Origin: Vanilla planifolia
Lineage: Eukaryota; Streptophyta; Magnoliopsida; Asparagales; Orchidaceae
Assembly (NCBI GenBank): GCA_023846275.1
Contig: JAIUJO010000145.1
Coordinates: 1,013,001-1,077,000, forward strand
Length of the DNA stretch: 64,000 bases
Direction of reading: 5' to 3'
Numbering within the stretch: position 1 is the stretch's first letter; each line of letters starts with the position of its first letter. The notes beneath the pieces were generated by a model. It was not told where the DNA came from, ran no database searches, and saw only the letters and a program-made list of their open reading frames with translations. A program made the position numbers and the translations under genes. Positions 23,401 through 36,680 of the stretch are shown here, one piece after another.

Positions 23401-26400
23401 TAACAAATTTGTAAAAGCATGGCAACCACATTTATAGACCAAGAAAACTAAGCTAACATTTGCTTTTAGAAAAACAGCAAGTGATAAAGGTCTAGGTTTT
23501 ACCAATTGCTAGAAAATGACTCTTCGATTTATATGTTGAGCCACATTTAAGCACAATTACCAATGCTCACTAGTCAGTTTCACTAGTGAAATACTGCATG
23601 GAAAACTTGATTGTGCATTTCAATTTGTTAATTAATGTTCTTTTTTGCAAAGAACGATTTAAAAATCAATCCAAAACTCTTTATTAACCAAAATATGGTA
23701 CTTTTGCTATTATCACAAAAGTGTTGTAGAATCAAGTGTTAAATAATTATAATTATTTCTATTTTACTCTGAAAAACTATTACTCTATATATAAATGAAA
23801 TAATTTATCAAAAGTATGCATCTTTAAAGAATTTAAATATAATTTAAAATATCATGAATGAGTTATTTTAAGTAAAAAAATTAAATTCTTGAAAAAATAT
23901 ACTTGATTTTTTTATAATTAGCTAAAAAAGTATTAGGATTGTGACTATAACAAAAAATATGAAAACGTAAACAAAAGTTATTTTTATTTTTGCAAAATAC
24001 TTAAAGTATTTGAAATATTTTGAAAACATAATAAGAATTTAACAATAATGAAAAAAACATTTCATTAGAAATGTAAAAATATTAAAATTTATAAGCACAC
24101 AAAAAATAAATAAGATAATCAAATGCTTAACATATTTAAAGCTTTCTACAAAACATATTTATTGGAAAATGTTCTCAAGAGGTAATGTTCTCAAGTGCAT
24201 AACAAGTATGTTGTATGGGCATGCATTATATTGGTAGAACACTTCCTTTAAAGAGTTATAATTGCTCAAGCTAGTTGTAAGGACAACTTATGTGCTTGTG
24301 TACACATTTTTTTCTTCTCACTTGCTAAATTATCATCATCATTTTCAATTAATTTGCCTAGACAATATGGTTTGTTTTGTAGATTAGAACATGGTTTGTA
24401 TTATTAGTAATAGTTTAGATTTGATCGATAATGTATGTTGACTTGGACTGTGTTTCCTGTTATTGTTGTATATTTTTTATCCATTGCAAAATAAGATTAT
24501 CTTACTTTTTAATTTATAAAAACACAATGCTCTTGTTTTAATTAGATAGATATTTTCTATTAATATTTTATAAAGTTATTCTTCATAATTTTTAATTTTA
24601 TTTATTATTTTATATTTTATATTTTATATTTATTTTTATTTCAATTTGTCAACGTTGTTTAAAAATTATATGTATTATATAATATTTATTTTTCATTTTT
24701 TACTTTCAAAAATTTTATTTTATTTTTATTTATAAAAGTTTTTTTCCAATCATTACTTATTAATGTAATATTTAAAAATATTTTGAATATTTTTAATGTG
24801 TAAAATTTGTATTATTTTACATACTTTTACTTCACTTTTTCTCTAATGTTTGCTTGTTTCCAAAGTTTGGCATAGCACAACCTTTTTTATCATGCCATGT
24901 AAATATTTTATAAAAATTATATACTCAATATTAAATAATGCAAACAATTTTTGGTTCTATAGCATACAATATTTTGTTAATTTCAAGGATATATATCTTA
25001 CTCTTTGTAAATGGTATTTACCGATTGTTGAATTTTCTTTCAAAATTGTGGTTAATTCAGAAATTTAGTTAGAATATTGGCCTACATTTTTTACTTTCTA
25101 AAATGGTAAATAAAAAGTTAAAAAGTTGTTATAATAAAAATTAAAAAAATTAATATATTAACAAAATATGCAAGTACAAGCAAAGTAGCATAAAGATTAA
25201 AAATAGATAAAAAGTTATTAAGAATAAATCTCAAATATTTTGACATATTTGAATAATTAAGTTAAGAACAATTTTATTATGTGCATATAAATAGTTTAAA
25301 AAAAGTAACATTAATAAAATAAACATATAAACTATTTTGTATATTTACATAATAGATTAACAAAAATATTTCTAAATATCTTAATTTAGAAAACTTTTTA
25401 TTATAATAAAAGTTAATAAGTTAAAGATTTAAAATACAAATATCTAATAGCGTAAGGGAATACTAAAAAAGTTGAATTTTTTTCATAATCTATATGCTAA
25501 ATAATTTTGATAAAAAATATTTAACAATTAATTAATATTAGAAAATAAATAAAAAGTAAATAAATTGTGTAAGCAAGTAAAAAAAATAAATAGTACTATT
25601 TAGTTAATGATGTTTTGTTAAACATGTAGAAGGCATTTCTAATTGCATTTCCTTTTCATTTTAATATATGAATTTTAGTATTGAGTATACTTTACTCCAA
25701 AAATTTTAAATGTTAAACATTTTACATTATTGTAAATATAAAATTGATGTTTTCTTCCTAACTTTTATTATTTTAAATATTTTATTTAAACAATTACATT
25801 ATTTCTTCTTTATAATATTTTGTTTTATCTTTGCTTCAATATGAATTTTGTATTACCCAATTTGTTTTATTGCTCTATTGTTATGAATTATTAACTTCAT
25901 TAAAATTTTAAGCTGTATCTATGCTCATAGTAACTTCCTTTTTTTGCTACAACAATAATTGAATTTGAAAAAGGATTTCATTAAGAAATTATAAACATTT
26001 CTTTATGAATTTAAATTTTAATATCACATATAAAAAAATAAAACTAAAATATTTGTATTTAAGTAAAACTAAACAACAATGAAAAACAAGTAAATAATTA
26101 CAATAGTTGAATATTGATGATATTAAAAACTAATTCTTTACAAATATGTCATAAAAAATTTAAAATATAACAATGTTTATAATTTCTAAATTTGTATAAG
26201 ATTGAATAATGACAAATTATTTATTTAAAGATTAAAAGAAATATTTTAAAAAACATCAAAAATAAAAATTGTTTTAGCGATGAACAAAATACTTGTCAGC
26301 ATAATCAGATATTTACAATCATGCAAAGTTGATATCATAAATTTTATTTTTTTTTTCCATTTCATTTGCAATAAAAAATTAGTCATACTTTTATTTTTAT

Positions 26401-29400
26401 TAATTTTTTTAAATATAAATAAAAGTAGTCTGATCTTTTGAGTTTTTAATACTTTACTTTAATGCAAGTTTATTTCTATTTTTTATACTTTTTTATTTTG
26501 TAATTTTTAGTTCTGAATTTACGTCACAAAAACTTATGCAAATTCTTTTAAGAATTTTAGATTTTTATAGAACAACACTCAAAAAATTTTTATTTATAGT
26601 ATTTTTTATATATTTTCATTTCATAATATGTGTTTGATGTTTTTGAATTTTTAATATTTTATTTTATTTTTGTTTTTTTATATCATTTTAACTCACATTA
26701 ATAATTTTTAAATTTTTATTGAATTTTTTGGACTAAAGGAATGTTTTAGTCATTATTGTGAAATTAATTTAAATTTATAAAAAAATAGAATTCATAGAAC
26801 TGTTTAGATATGTCATTGTTGGCACATGAGATCAAAATGTGTAAAGTTCTTATAACGAAAAAATAGTTTTCACATTTAAAAATTTTGAAAAACATCGCCA
26901 AATTGCCTTTCATATAAATATTAAAAATATAAAATATTGTGTAATATCAAAAAAATTAATTTTTTACAAAATAAATGACTTTTCTCAAATGAAAAAACAT
27001 GACTTAAAAATGTAGTTTTAGCGAATAATTGAATTAAAATATAAATATGACAAGTTAAAATATACTAAAACTTAAAACATATCATCAATATAATAAAATA
27101 TTAATAAACAAACTAAATATAAAATATTTACATAAATATGACAAGTAACATAATATTAAAACTTTAAAAATATCATCAATATAATAAAATATTAAAACAT
27201 TAATTAAATATAAATTAATTACGTAATACATAAATAATAAATCCCTTCTTATTGTCGGCTAAAAAGAATCACATCATAAATATAAAATGTCAAAAATTAG
27301 AAAAAATATACAAAGATTTGTAATATAGTTAAAATTAGAATTTTAAAAGTTATGATGATAGAATGCATACAAATTTTTTACTGAAGAAAAATAAATTTAT
27401 AAATTTAATTAAAAAATGAGAAATGATAAGAAGAGGTCTATGAAAATATAAATAGTAATAATAAATAAGAGATCATCCTCCTATATCAATTATCTATGTT
27501 ATATGTGATGGATAGGGGCTCATGCTTATATTACTTGACACATTCTTTTGATTTTTAATGCATTTTATATTTTTAATGTCTGCTTTAATTTTATGTTAAT
27601 AATTAAATAAAATTCTATAAATGTTATTTAAGAATGCCATGGCTTTTTTGTTACATCATTTAATCTTTAAAAATCGAGATATTTATCCAATTTTTATTTC
27701 AAATATCTTATTAGTAATTTATTGTTATTTATTTATTTTTTATTAGTATAAAAAAAACTTATTCATTTTACTTTCAATATGTAGAGTTATTTGATCATGT
27801 AATTCTTTTATTATCTCATGGAATTTTACATTTTATGCATTTAATCCAAAAAATCTATGAAATTATTTGCTAGAACATTGTAGATATAAAACCACACCTT
27901 TTATTAACGAAATGTAAAAGATAATCTTTAAATTTTTTGTGATATTTGTTATCACGATTATGTTGTATTTGTTTTAAAAATTTTTAAATTTATTGTGATA
28001 TTTTCAATGTTTGGAATGATAGATCAACTTTTCTTTAATATTTATACGAATAATTTAAACATTTTTAATAATAGATATTAATGAAGTTGAATTTTTTTTA
28101 TTTGTTTTTAAATATTCTATATAGGGGATTATTATATAAAGGATGTGCTCAATAATGTTTTAGCAATTAATTTACCAATGTTTAATGTCAAAAATTTTAA
28201 TTTAATATTTTTTTACTTTTATTTAATTATTTTCGAATTATCAAATAAAAAGTACGAAAAGTTTAAGATATATATATAAAACGCTATATCTTTTCGGCAA
28301 CAAATTTTAAGTTGTTTTAGTTTAAATAAAATTATGCAAATATGAAAAAAAAAATAAGTGAATATAATTTTTTAAAATTTTAGAAATTTTGCATATTATG
28401 TAAAAAAGTATTTTTCGTTTTAACACAATGATTCAAGATATATTATTATAAGTTAAAAAAAATAACTTTAAATAGAAAAAAAATAAGTATACTTTAAAAA
28501 GAGACGTATTAACATTTTTAGGATTGTGACACCCTATTAGTAATATATTTTGATAATTAAAAAAAGAAATATTAATCCCCATTGTATTTGGAATACATCT
28601 AAATAATTTTTTATGGTTATTTATGTTTTGACTAGTATAACAAAAACTTTTTTTACATATCTTAAATATTAGGACTTGATTCTTTTCATAAATTTCTTTA
28701 TAATCTTGTAGTATTTTAGATTTTATGCTCTTAAGAAATTCTTATCTAACGCTCATTCTTTTAAATAGCATTAATATTTTTTGTTATTAATTGTTTTTTA
28801 ATTAAATCCGAAAACTGTTTTTGTAATATTTGCTATAACATAAAACATGTTTCATCGTTATGGTTTGTCAACCTAATGTGTTACAAATTTATTAAATTTT
28901 TTGTTTGATATTTCATTATAATTATTTTTTGCTTCTTTAATGTTGTTATAATATATTAACATTTTTTCAATGTTTCGAACAATACATCAATTTTTTTTTA
29001 ATTAATATTTATATAATATAATGTTTAATTGTTTGTTTCTTAGTGCTCTATATAGTGGAACGTTATGCAACACTTAAGCTTAAGTTTTTACAAGTATTTT
29101 AGCTTTGTTTAATGTTGGAAATGTTAGGATAAGAATTTTATTTATTTTTATGTTTCAAATTTTGTAATTATTGAATAAAATTTTTAAAAAAGTATATATA
29201 AACAAATTTTAAAATTATAATTTTTAAAGAAAAAATTTCAAATTGCTATAGCTTAAATTAGTTAAGCAATTAAGCAAAACCTTAATGTATAAAGATTATT
29301 TAAATTTTTCAAAATTACATCATGCTATGCAAAAGAAGTTTAACTTAATATTATAATGATTGAAAAATAAACAGTAAAAATAAGATAATAAAAAAAATAT

Positions 29401-29897
29401 AAATTGAAAATTGTTCAATAAAAAATATTTTATATATTGAAAGTTTTCTTTATTGTCTTAATCACAAGAAATATGTTGGCACATAAAACTTTTCAAATAA
29501 TTGGCAAAACAATAATTACTATGGAAATTAAGAATTTGAGATTTTGATTAGTAAGTTAACATTTTCAATAAATAACATAATGATATATTAAATAACATAA
29601 TCAAGGATAAGGAAAATATATAAATATTATAATTACACAAAAAATACAATGATAACAAATAAATAAATTTTGAACAATCTGATGCATTAAGCAACTACAA
29701 TAAAAAGTATTTAAAAATAAGTATTTAATGTAGCAAAAGTAAATTCTTTGAAAACATTTCTAATTGAGTAACTTTTTATTAAAATAAAAATTGTTGATGT
29801 CCTAATCAAAATAAAAAAATATTTTTATAAAAGATTTTTTAAAAAGTTTAAATTTTTAAAATATTAAAAATTGTTGAAATATTTTTTAAAAAAAATA

Positions 29898-30112
29898 CAT
29901 AAATAAATGTACTATAATCTTTGTTAAAACAAAGACTAAAATTAATCAAAGTGTTGCCAATATAACCTCAGATGGAATGATCATAATATTTCAAATTTGG
30001 TTGAACATAAATAAATGAACTATAATCTTTGTTAAAACAAAGACTAAAATTAATCAAAGTGTTGCCAATATAACCTCGATGGAATGATCATAATATTTCA
30101 AATTTGGTTGAA
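29898..30112. repeat. 108-bp near-perfect tandem duplication
   Basis: Two adjacent direct copies, 29,898-30,005 and 30,006-30,112, each running from 'cataaataaatg' to 'aatttggttgaa'. They differ by one substitution (gtact against gaact) and one single-base gap (cctcagatgg against cctcgatgg). That is about 98% identity, far closer than any other repeat in the surrounding sequence, so the duplication is recent. Confidence 0.97.
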
Positions 30113-32040
30113 CATTATATACATAAAATTTTCGTTATCCCATATATTAACAATAATGGTACTTGTAATTTTCTACATTGATGTACTGTGATCAGAATAG
30201 AAATTATCAATTTTAAAAAAGGTTAAAATAATTACTATAATGTGATTTGAAAAAATAATTTCTTAAATTTAAATTTGAACATTTTAAATTTTAATATTTA
30301 CAATTCAGTATAAAAATATTTCATTAATGTTTTATGAAAATAATTTTTATGCCCTTAATAAACAATCTTTTTATATTTGAAAAAACACAAAAAACCTTAA
30401 GGTTGTAGAATATCTAATATGTTAAGAACTATATAATCTAAAAATTTATAAAAAAATAATTAATATGGTACTACATTTTTAGAGCATTTGAAGTTCCTGT
30501 TAGTTCTTTTTTATTTTGTTTATAATGATATATATTAATTACAAACTATTCTTAGTTAACATAACTTAAAATTGTTCACATTTTTTAAATAATTTATATA
30601 ATTCAATACTCCTTTTGACTATAAACTTATAATTTTTTAATAACTGATGCATTTAATTAATTATGTAAATTTTGTTACTTTCCCTTTCTATTCATCAAAC
30701 ATTTTTTATTTGAATTATTTCATAATATAATCTTTCTTGTAAAATTAAATTATAAATTAATCTTTAAATATTTAAATGTTAAATTTCTTTTATATTAAAA
30801 AATAATTCAAAGAAAGTGTAACATATAATTAACAAATCTATGGCATAAATAAAAAGATAAAAAAAGGGCCAAAAAAATAAAAACAAAAACATAATTTCTG
30901 ATTTGAGATATTTAACTTTGCTTGCGTAACACATGATTAAAGGCTTCCATTTTACAAAATCAACATGACAAATGACTAAACATGAACAACAATAAATTTA
31001 TAGTATAAAAACTATGTGTATTATTTGAGAAAATTGATCCTAGAAGTATATCAATAACAAGTATCATATTTTGAAAAAGAAAGAACAAAATGAACAAACA
31101 ATATAAAAGCATACTACATTGTTAAATTACATATATATTAAAACATATTTCAAAGCCTAATTAAATATAAACTATATAAACTTATTTTTTTAATTCTCCT
31201 ACTTCAAATATTTAAATCAATGTTTGCAAAATTTTAATAAAACTTTATTAAAAAAAATAATAATAAAAAAAAAACTTGTATGTTCTAAATAGTTTATAAT
31301 TGCAACAACTGCTCACATAATAAAAATTTAAAAAAATGATAATATTTATGTAGTTTTCCTTTATAAGATCACTTCTAGATTTCAAATTTAATGATTATCA
31401 AAATATTTCAAGAAGATATTCAAAGTGTAGACACAATTGAGAAGAAAACTAAAACGATATTGATTATATGTGATTAGATAGCTTCATTTGTGATGAGAGA
31501 ATAAAACATAATTCGAGAAGTAACTAAAATAAAATGATGTTCTGAAATTATCAAAAAAAACTAACGTTTCTATAATATTTTTAAATTTAAGTGCACAAAA
31601 AACTTTAAATTTTTTTTTAAAATTTATTAATGAATGTAAAGTAGCAAATATATAAAATTAATAAGATTCTCAAAAAATATCCTTTTAAAGTGTTAATTAA
31701 TTAGTTAATTATTTCTTTAATTAAGAGTTAGTATCATTATTGCTAAAAAATATTTAAATTTTTGCAAAAAAAATTCTTGATCATTAAACTTTTCAATTGT
31801 TCAAATTATTTACATTATATATAAGGAAAATGTTTTTTTGAAACTTGACATCTCCAATTGATTATATATCACTGTAAAACATTAAGGAAAAAAATTCTGA
31901 CATAAGTAAAAATAATAAAGTGTTATTACGTTATATTTCAAATTAATCATTTCTAATTCACATTATGCTAAACAAATAATCTTAACAATTGCCGAAAAGC
32001 ACACAATGTATGGCAAGTAAAAAATATTAAATTGTTAAAA

Positions 32041-32061
32041 TAATAATAATAATAATAATTT
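32041..32061. repeat. (TAA)n microsatellite
   Basis: About seven consecutive TAA/AAT units. Confidence 0.85.
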
Positions 32062-33769
32062 AAAAGTTCATACGTTGATGAAATAATTTCAAAAGAAATT
32101 AAAATAGAATAAAATAAGAAAATATATATTTAAGGTTAACATGGCAGAGAAACAAATCCACAACACTTACAACAATTTCAAAATAATGAAATATTTATTT
32201 TTTTATATAAGATTGATAAATATTAAAAAAACATATATGATGAAAGAAGTTTTAAATTAAAGAATGTACTATAAAATATCTGCTAAACTATAAAAATGTT
32301 TATATTTTAAAAATTAATTTTACCAAATAATAAACTCAAAAACGAAGTATAGTTTGAGAAAAAATTGTAACAACATATGAAATATGAGTTTATAAAATAT
32401 AAATAATTAACTAAATGAAAAACTACTAGATATTGACTATGTACAAAAATGTGAAATACAAATTTTATTATATAATGAAGGAAAATATTAAATATGATGC
32501 ATGAAGAAAGAGTTAATCTATTAATGATTGTCTGATAAATTAGTTACTTAAAAATTTAAAAAAGTCTTATATTTAAAAAAAAGTAAAATAAACAATTAAC
32601 ATGAAATAAAAAAAATTCACTAGCACAAAAAGTGTAAATACATGAAAGAAAGATAAAGATTATAATAAAATAAATGAACTTTTTAAACAATAAAATATCA
32701 AAAAACTTTTTATGAAATTACATGTTAAACAAGCATCATGTTACAAATAAAAAATTTTCAAAATTACAAATATAAGTAATACAATTATGATGAAGGAGTA
32801 CTTAAAATATGAAAAGTTGTCTACAAAAATAATTCTCATCATATGAAGCATAATAAACTTGAAAGAATATGCAAATGATTAATTTATGTAAAATAATTAA
32901 ATTAAGTAATCTAACTTTTCATAATTTTGGATAAATAATGTAAGCATGAAGCAAAGGATGACCATTACTTCCCTTATAAAATTGATTTAGTTGGACATAG
33001 ATAATACATACGAGTCTTGTTGAGACTAATCTATATAATAAGAGATGTATGTCAACTATTAGTGCTTCATTCACAGGAGTGAAAAATTATATTTAGATAT
33101 GCAGATTGATTTAGAGGATGACTTAGATAGTGAAACTATGCATAAATATTAAGTAATGTATAATGTAAGCATATAATAATGGATCATACTAAGCCAATAC
33201 TTTGTTCTTACACAATATTTTGATGATAAGAAACAATTATATTACTTATTAATTATTTTTATTAAGTGTTTCAAAACATGCATCTTAAGATCTAGTAGAT
33301 CAATCTATTATTGAATTTAATTAGTTGATTCTTAGGTTAATAAAAAATTAAAGACAAGTAAATGAGTATTGGAGACATAGCTTTACAATGGTTGAATTTT
33401 CAAATGATGGAGCTAATGGATAGAGCTCTTAGTGTAATAATTTTCCGTCTACAGCATGCCTACTACATAATACATTGGCTTAGAATTGTTATACCAACCA
33501 CTTGATACTCTTACTATGCATTGTTTTACTTTCATCCTACACATGATGAAGGCCATATTTTTCCATAATCTTTATGTAAGATGATCGAAAGAGTAGAAAT
33601 TGAAACATATAGATAAACAATAATGAATAGTTAAAATCGAAGTAGTTGGTTACCCATTGGTTTAATGTTAAACCAATAAGAATTGAAATATTGTTGACAA
33701 AAAGTATTGTTTGACTTAAATATACCTATAAATAATATAATTGCATGCCCTTTAATATAATAGTTATGG

Positions 33770-34330
33770 AGTTAAATATAGTTATTATACTTTATTTAAT
33801 GATAACACTAAAGTTTGTATAATAAATTTTATGAAGTGAATTTTAAGATTTTTGATAGTTGAAGTTTATGTCAATCGAAGAACCTAAATAAGAGAAAACA
33901 TGAGATCCTATGAATATTTTTGAAGAGATTTTTTTTAATTAAATTTTAAAAAGTTCACTTTTATTTTTATTAGAATATTAATCTTGAATAAAATTATTTT
34001 TTGAAGGTCTAAAAATTAAACTTCATCACCAATATAATTTTTATTTATATTAATTATCTAAAGAAATGAAAGACTCCAAACTTTGATCAATTTACAATTC
34101 ACCTTATCTTGATCATGACTTTGGAGACCATCTTCCAAAGATGTAAAAAGTAAATTAAGAAAAAAATATCTTGTTATGACTTATCTAAGCCAAAACTTTC
34201 CTAGGTATAAAAGTAAGGCATGACTCTTGAACCCATATGCTATATACAATCTAATTATAGAATCACTCTGAAATTAGTTATGTGCTTATTAATAAGAAAT
34301 AGTCATGTTCTTCGAAGAGAACCAAGGGGT
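33770..34330 (+). repeat. LTR-like sequence, distant partner of 17.4 kb
   Basis: Shares with the 17.4-17.7 kb region a series of phrases in the same order and orientation: 'aatgataacac/aac', 'agtgaatttta', and 'cttttatttttattagaatattaa'. A TATA-like 'taggtataaaag' lies at about 34,200-34,215. These suit a decayed pair of related LTRs or another dispersed repeat. The intervening 16 kb is too poor in pol motifs to claim a single element. Ends are approximate. Confidence 0.3.
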
Positions 34331-36680
34331 AGCCAAACTCCTACATTTGACTAATTGAATATGCACAATTATAGCCTATATGCAAAGATCACCAATGGAA
34401 ATAAACAATGGGTGACAAAAATTCCCAATTCATTTTGCGAATATCACTTCAAAAATGTGGAAATGGATGTGTACTATTTAATTTTATGGTCACATTAAAC
34501 AATCTAAAATTCATTTTTCTCTCTAAAACACATTGATCCGAATCTATTGCTTAATCACAAACTTTTAGTGATTAAACATTCAAACGTTCATTCTCCTTTC
34601 AAAAACATATTACTTCAAAAATTATTGACTAGTTATACAATTTTGAAAATTCAACAATCAAAATTTTATCACATTTCTAAACTACGTAGATTTAAATATA
34701 TCCATCTAATTTTTATATTCTAGTAATATAATTGTCTTGATTAAATCAAGCATGCATCATTAATTTACCTTAATTCAATCAAATATGTTTTAAATTTAAT
34801 AGTCCAGATTAAAATGGACCACATTGCTATCATTTACCTTATACTCGCAAAACAACATTTTCATCTAACAATCTATATTAAAATCAATCATGGAGCTCTA
34901 ATTTATCATGTTCTATCCAATACTTGAAAGCTCCTAATGACATTCAATGAATTGTTATAGTTATTTTATGAACATCGTTGGGCCACCCTAACCTATTATT
35001 TATTGTAAATTGCTATATTCAAATTGTTATTTTGGTCAAGTCATTCTAACAATAGCAATTTATATGAATGTTTTATAACTATTTTTAGTCGTAATAATAA
35101 TACTTTTTTAATGTTTTGTTTAATATTAAAAAAATTAATGAAAGACTAGAGAAATTGTTCAAGTTACAAAATTTAAATCTTAGAAAGTATTATTAATTAT
35201 TATTTCTATTTATTGTATCCCTCATTCTTTATCTCCAACTCTCTTATCATTTTTAATAAGAAAATTTTTAAATATTTTATTCCTTCATTCAAGTAAAGGC
35301 ATCACATGTTTATATTTTTATAATGTACTACCGATATAAGATTACTATAACAATGAAATTAAAATGTGTTGTTGCAATTTTTATTTTTCTACTTTTTTCA
35401 TTTCGTTGAAATGCTGCTATAGGCCTTTTATTCTATAATATTTTTGTGAGTGTTGTCTATTTGTGTAGGGCTTATGCTAATTAGTTTGATTTTTTTGTCC
35501 TTTGTAAGGACTTCATGTAAGTTTCAATTTGGACTAAATCATTAAAACGTTATACTTTTTTATTATTTCTAAATTTTCTAATTGAAAATTATCTTTAAAA
35601 ATTAAATATAACGAATCTATTATAAAAAAATTGAAATTTACAAAAACATTGTTAACAAAGATTTATTGGACCTTAAAAGGAAAACTTAAATAGTAACTTT
35701 AAAATATTTTTTTACAAACCTTCTTTAAAAGTTTATATTTTTATTTCTATTTGTTTATCTCTTTTGCGAAGACACATTTCAAATAATATCAAAACAAAAT
35801 CTTTTTTTAATGAGAAGAAATTCTTCAAAGAGAAAAATGACTCAAAATAATATTTCAATGAATTTTACTGTGAGTGCATCTTCTCATAAGACCTGACCCG
35901 TTTTTAGTTAATATAATCTATGTTGGAATTCTAGGATTTCCATTCATTTGATGGTAGTAGTTAAGGAGTTGTGAGAGTTGCTACAATTTTGCTTTGAATT
36001 TCGTTTTAAATAAGTTCAAAAGGCATAACAAAGCACCTCAAATTTAACAAAACTTGATAATGTAGAGCAAAGAGTGGTTAAGGTAGTTGTCAAATAAGTT
36101 TTTGGTATTGAAACGCTTCTATCTCTTCTAATCATGTTGGAGTTCAAGAATCTGAAAGAGATTTTTCTGGGATTTCATGGTTTTGATGTTTCTTTAATCA
36201 AAATAAAGAGGGCACAAGTTCCATTTAAGTATGATCAACGTCTTGGTTCCTAGCTGGCCACTTTTCATTCTCTCTCGACACATCAAAATGATAGGCTTAG
36301 TTCAATTTTCTCTCTTTTTGCCAACCTGATTGGTGTTTGACTCTTGGGTGCCCTTGGTGGGTGAAGTAATGTCTATACTATTACTTATAAAAAGATTCCA
36401 GTAGATACCTTATTAAATAAATGGTAACTTCTATCATATTTGGCACTCTAATCGAATCGATAAAAATCACTTCAAAGATCCAACTAATTCGGAGAGTATT
36501 AATAGATTCTTCTTGGGAATCATCCAAACTTCCCAAACAAGATAGAAAGGTACATTTATTGTTAAATAATTTAAAAGAAATTAGGCAACTCATTATTATG
36601 AGTTGTTTAGAATTGCTTTCAAAGAATTAATTAAAAGAATAAGAGAAAAGTTACTTGAATGAAGGATCTTCTTAATAATT
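34330..36680. other. unassigned, less AT-rich DNA
   Basis: About 2.3 kb with no assignable feature. The part from 35,880 to 36,650 is noticeably more GC-balanced than its neighbours and contains a hydrophobic open-looking phrase near 36,300 ('FSLFANLIGV'). Open frames overlap on both strands at 36,381-36,630, but neither resembles a known protein. Confidence 0.35.

Larger units (their letters stand above)
23900..32940. other. extremely AT-rich expanse 1
   Basis: About 9 kb of sequence that is well over 80% A+T by eye, with no credible gene, RNA or transposon domain. The + strand alternates between A-rich blocks (for example 25,080-25,610, 26,760-27,480, 30,780-32,930) and T-rich blocks (24,300-24,850, 26,340-26,760, 27,500-29,200). 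This could reflect opposite-orientation copies of old repeats or blocks with strand-biased mutation. Words of the type 'gcacaaaaaactt' recur in the A-rich orientation. Confidence 0.6.

Noticed and set aside
33090-33220. Possible copia RNase H fragment (+), around a 'tatgcagattgatttagaggatgacttagatag' phrase
   Set aside because: The phrase recalls the 'YADADFAGDLD' motif, but nothing on either side continues the match.
36381-36630. Overlapping open frames on both strands
   Set aside because: Neither strand gives a recognisable protein. Overlap on both strands suggests chance absence of stops in a more GC-balanced stretch.
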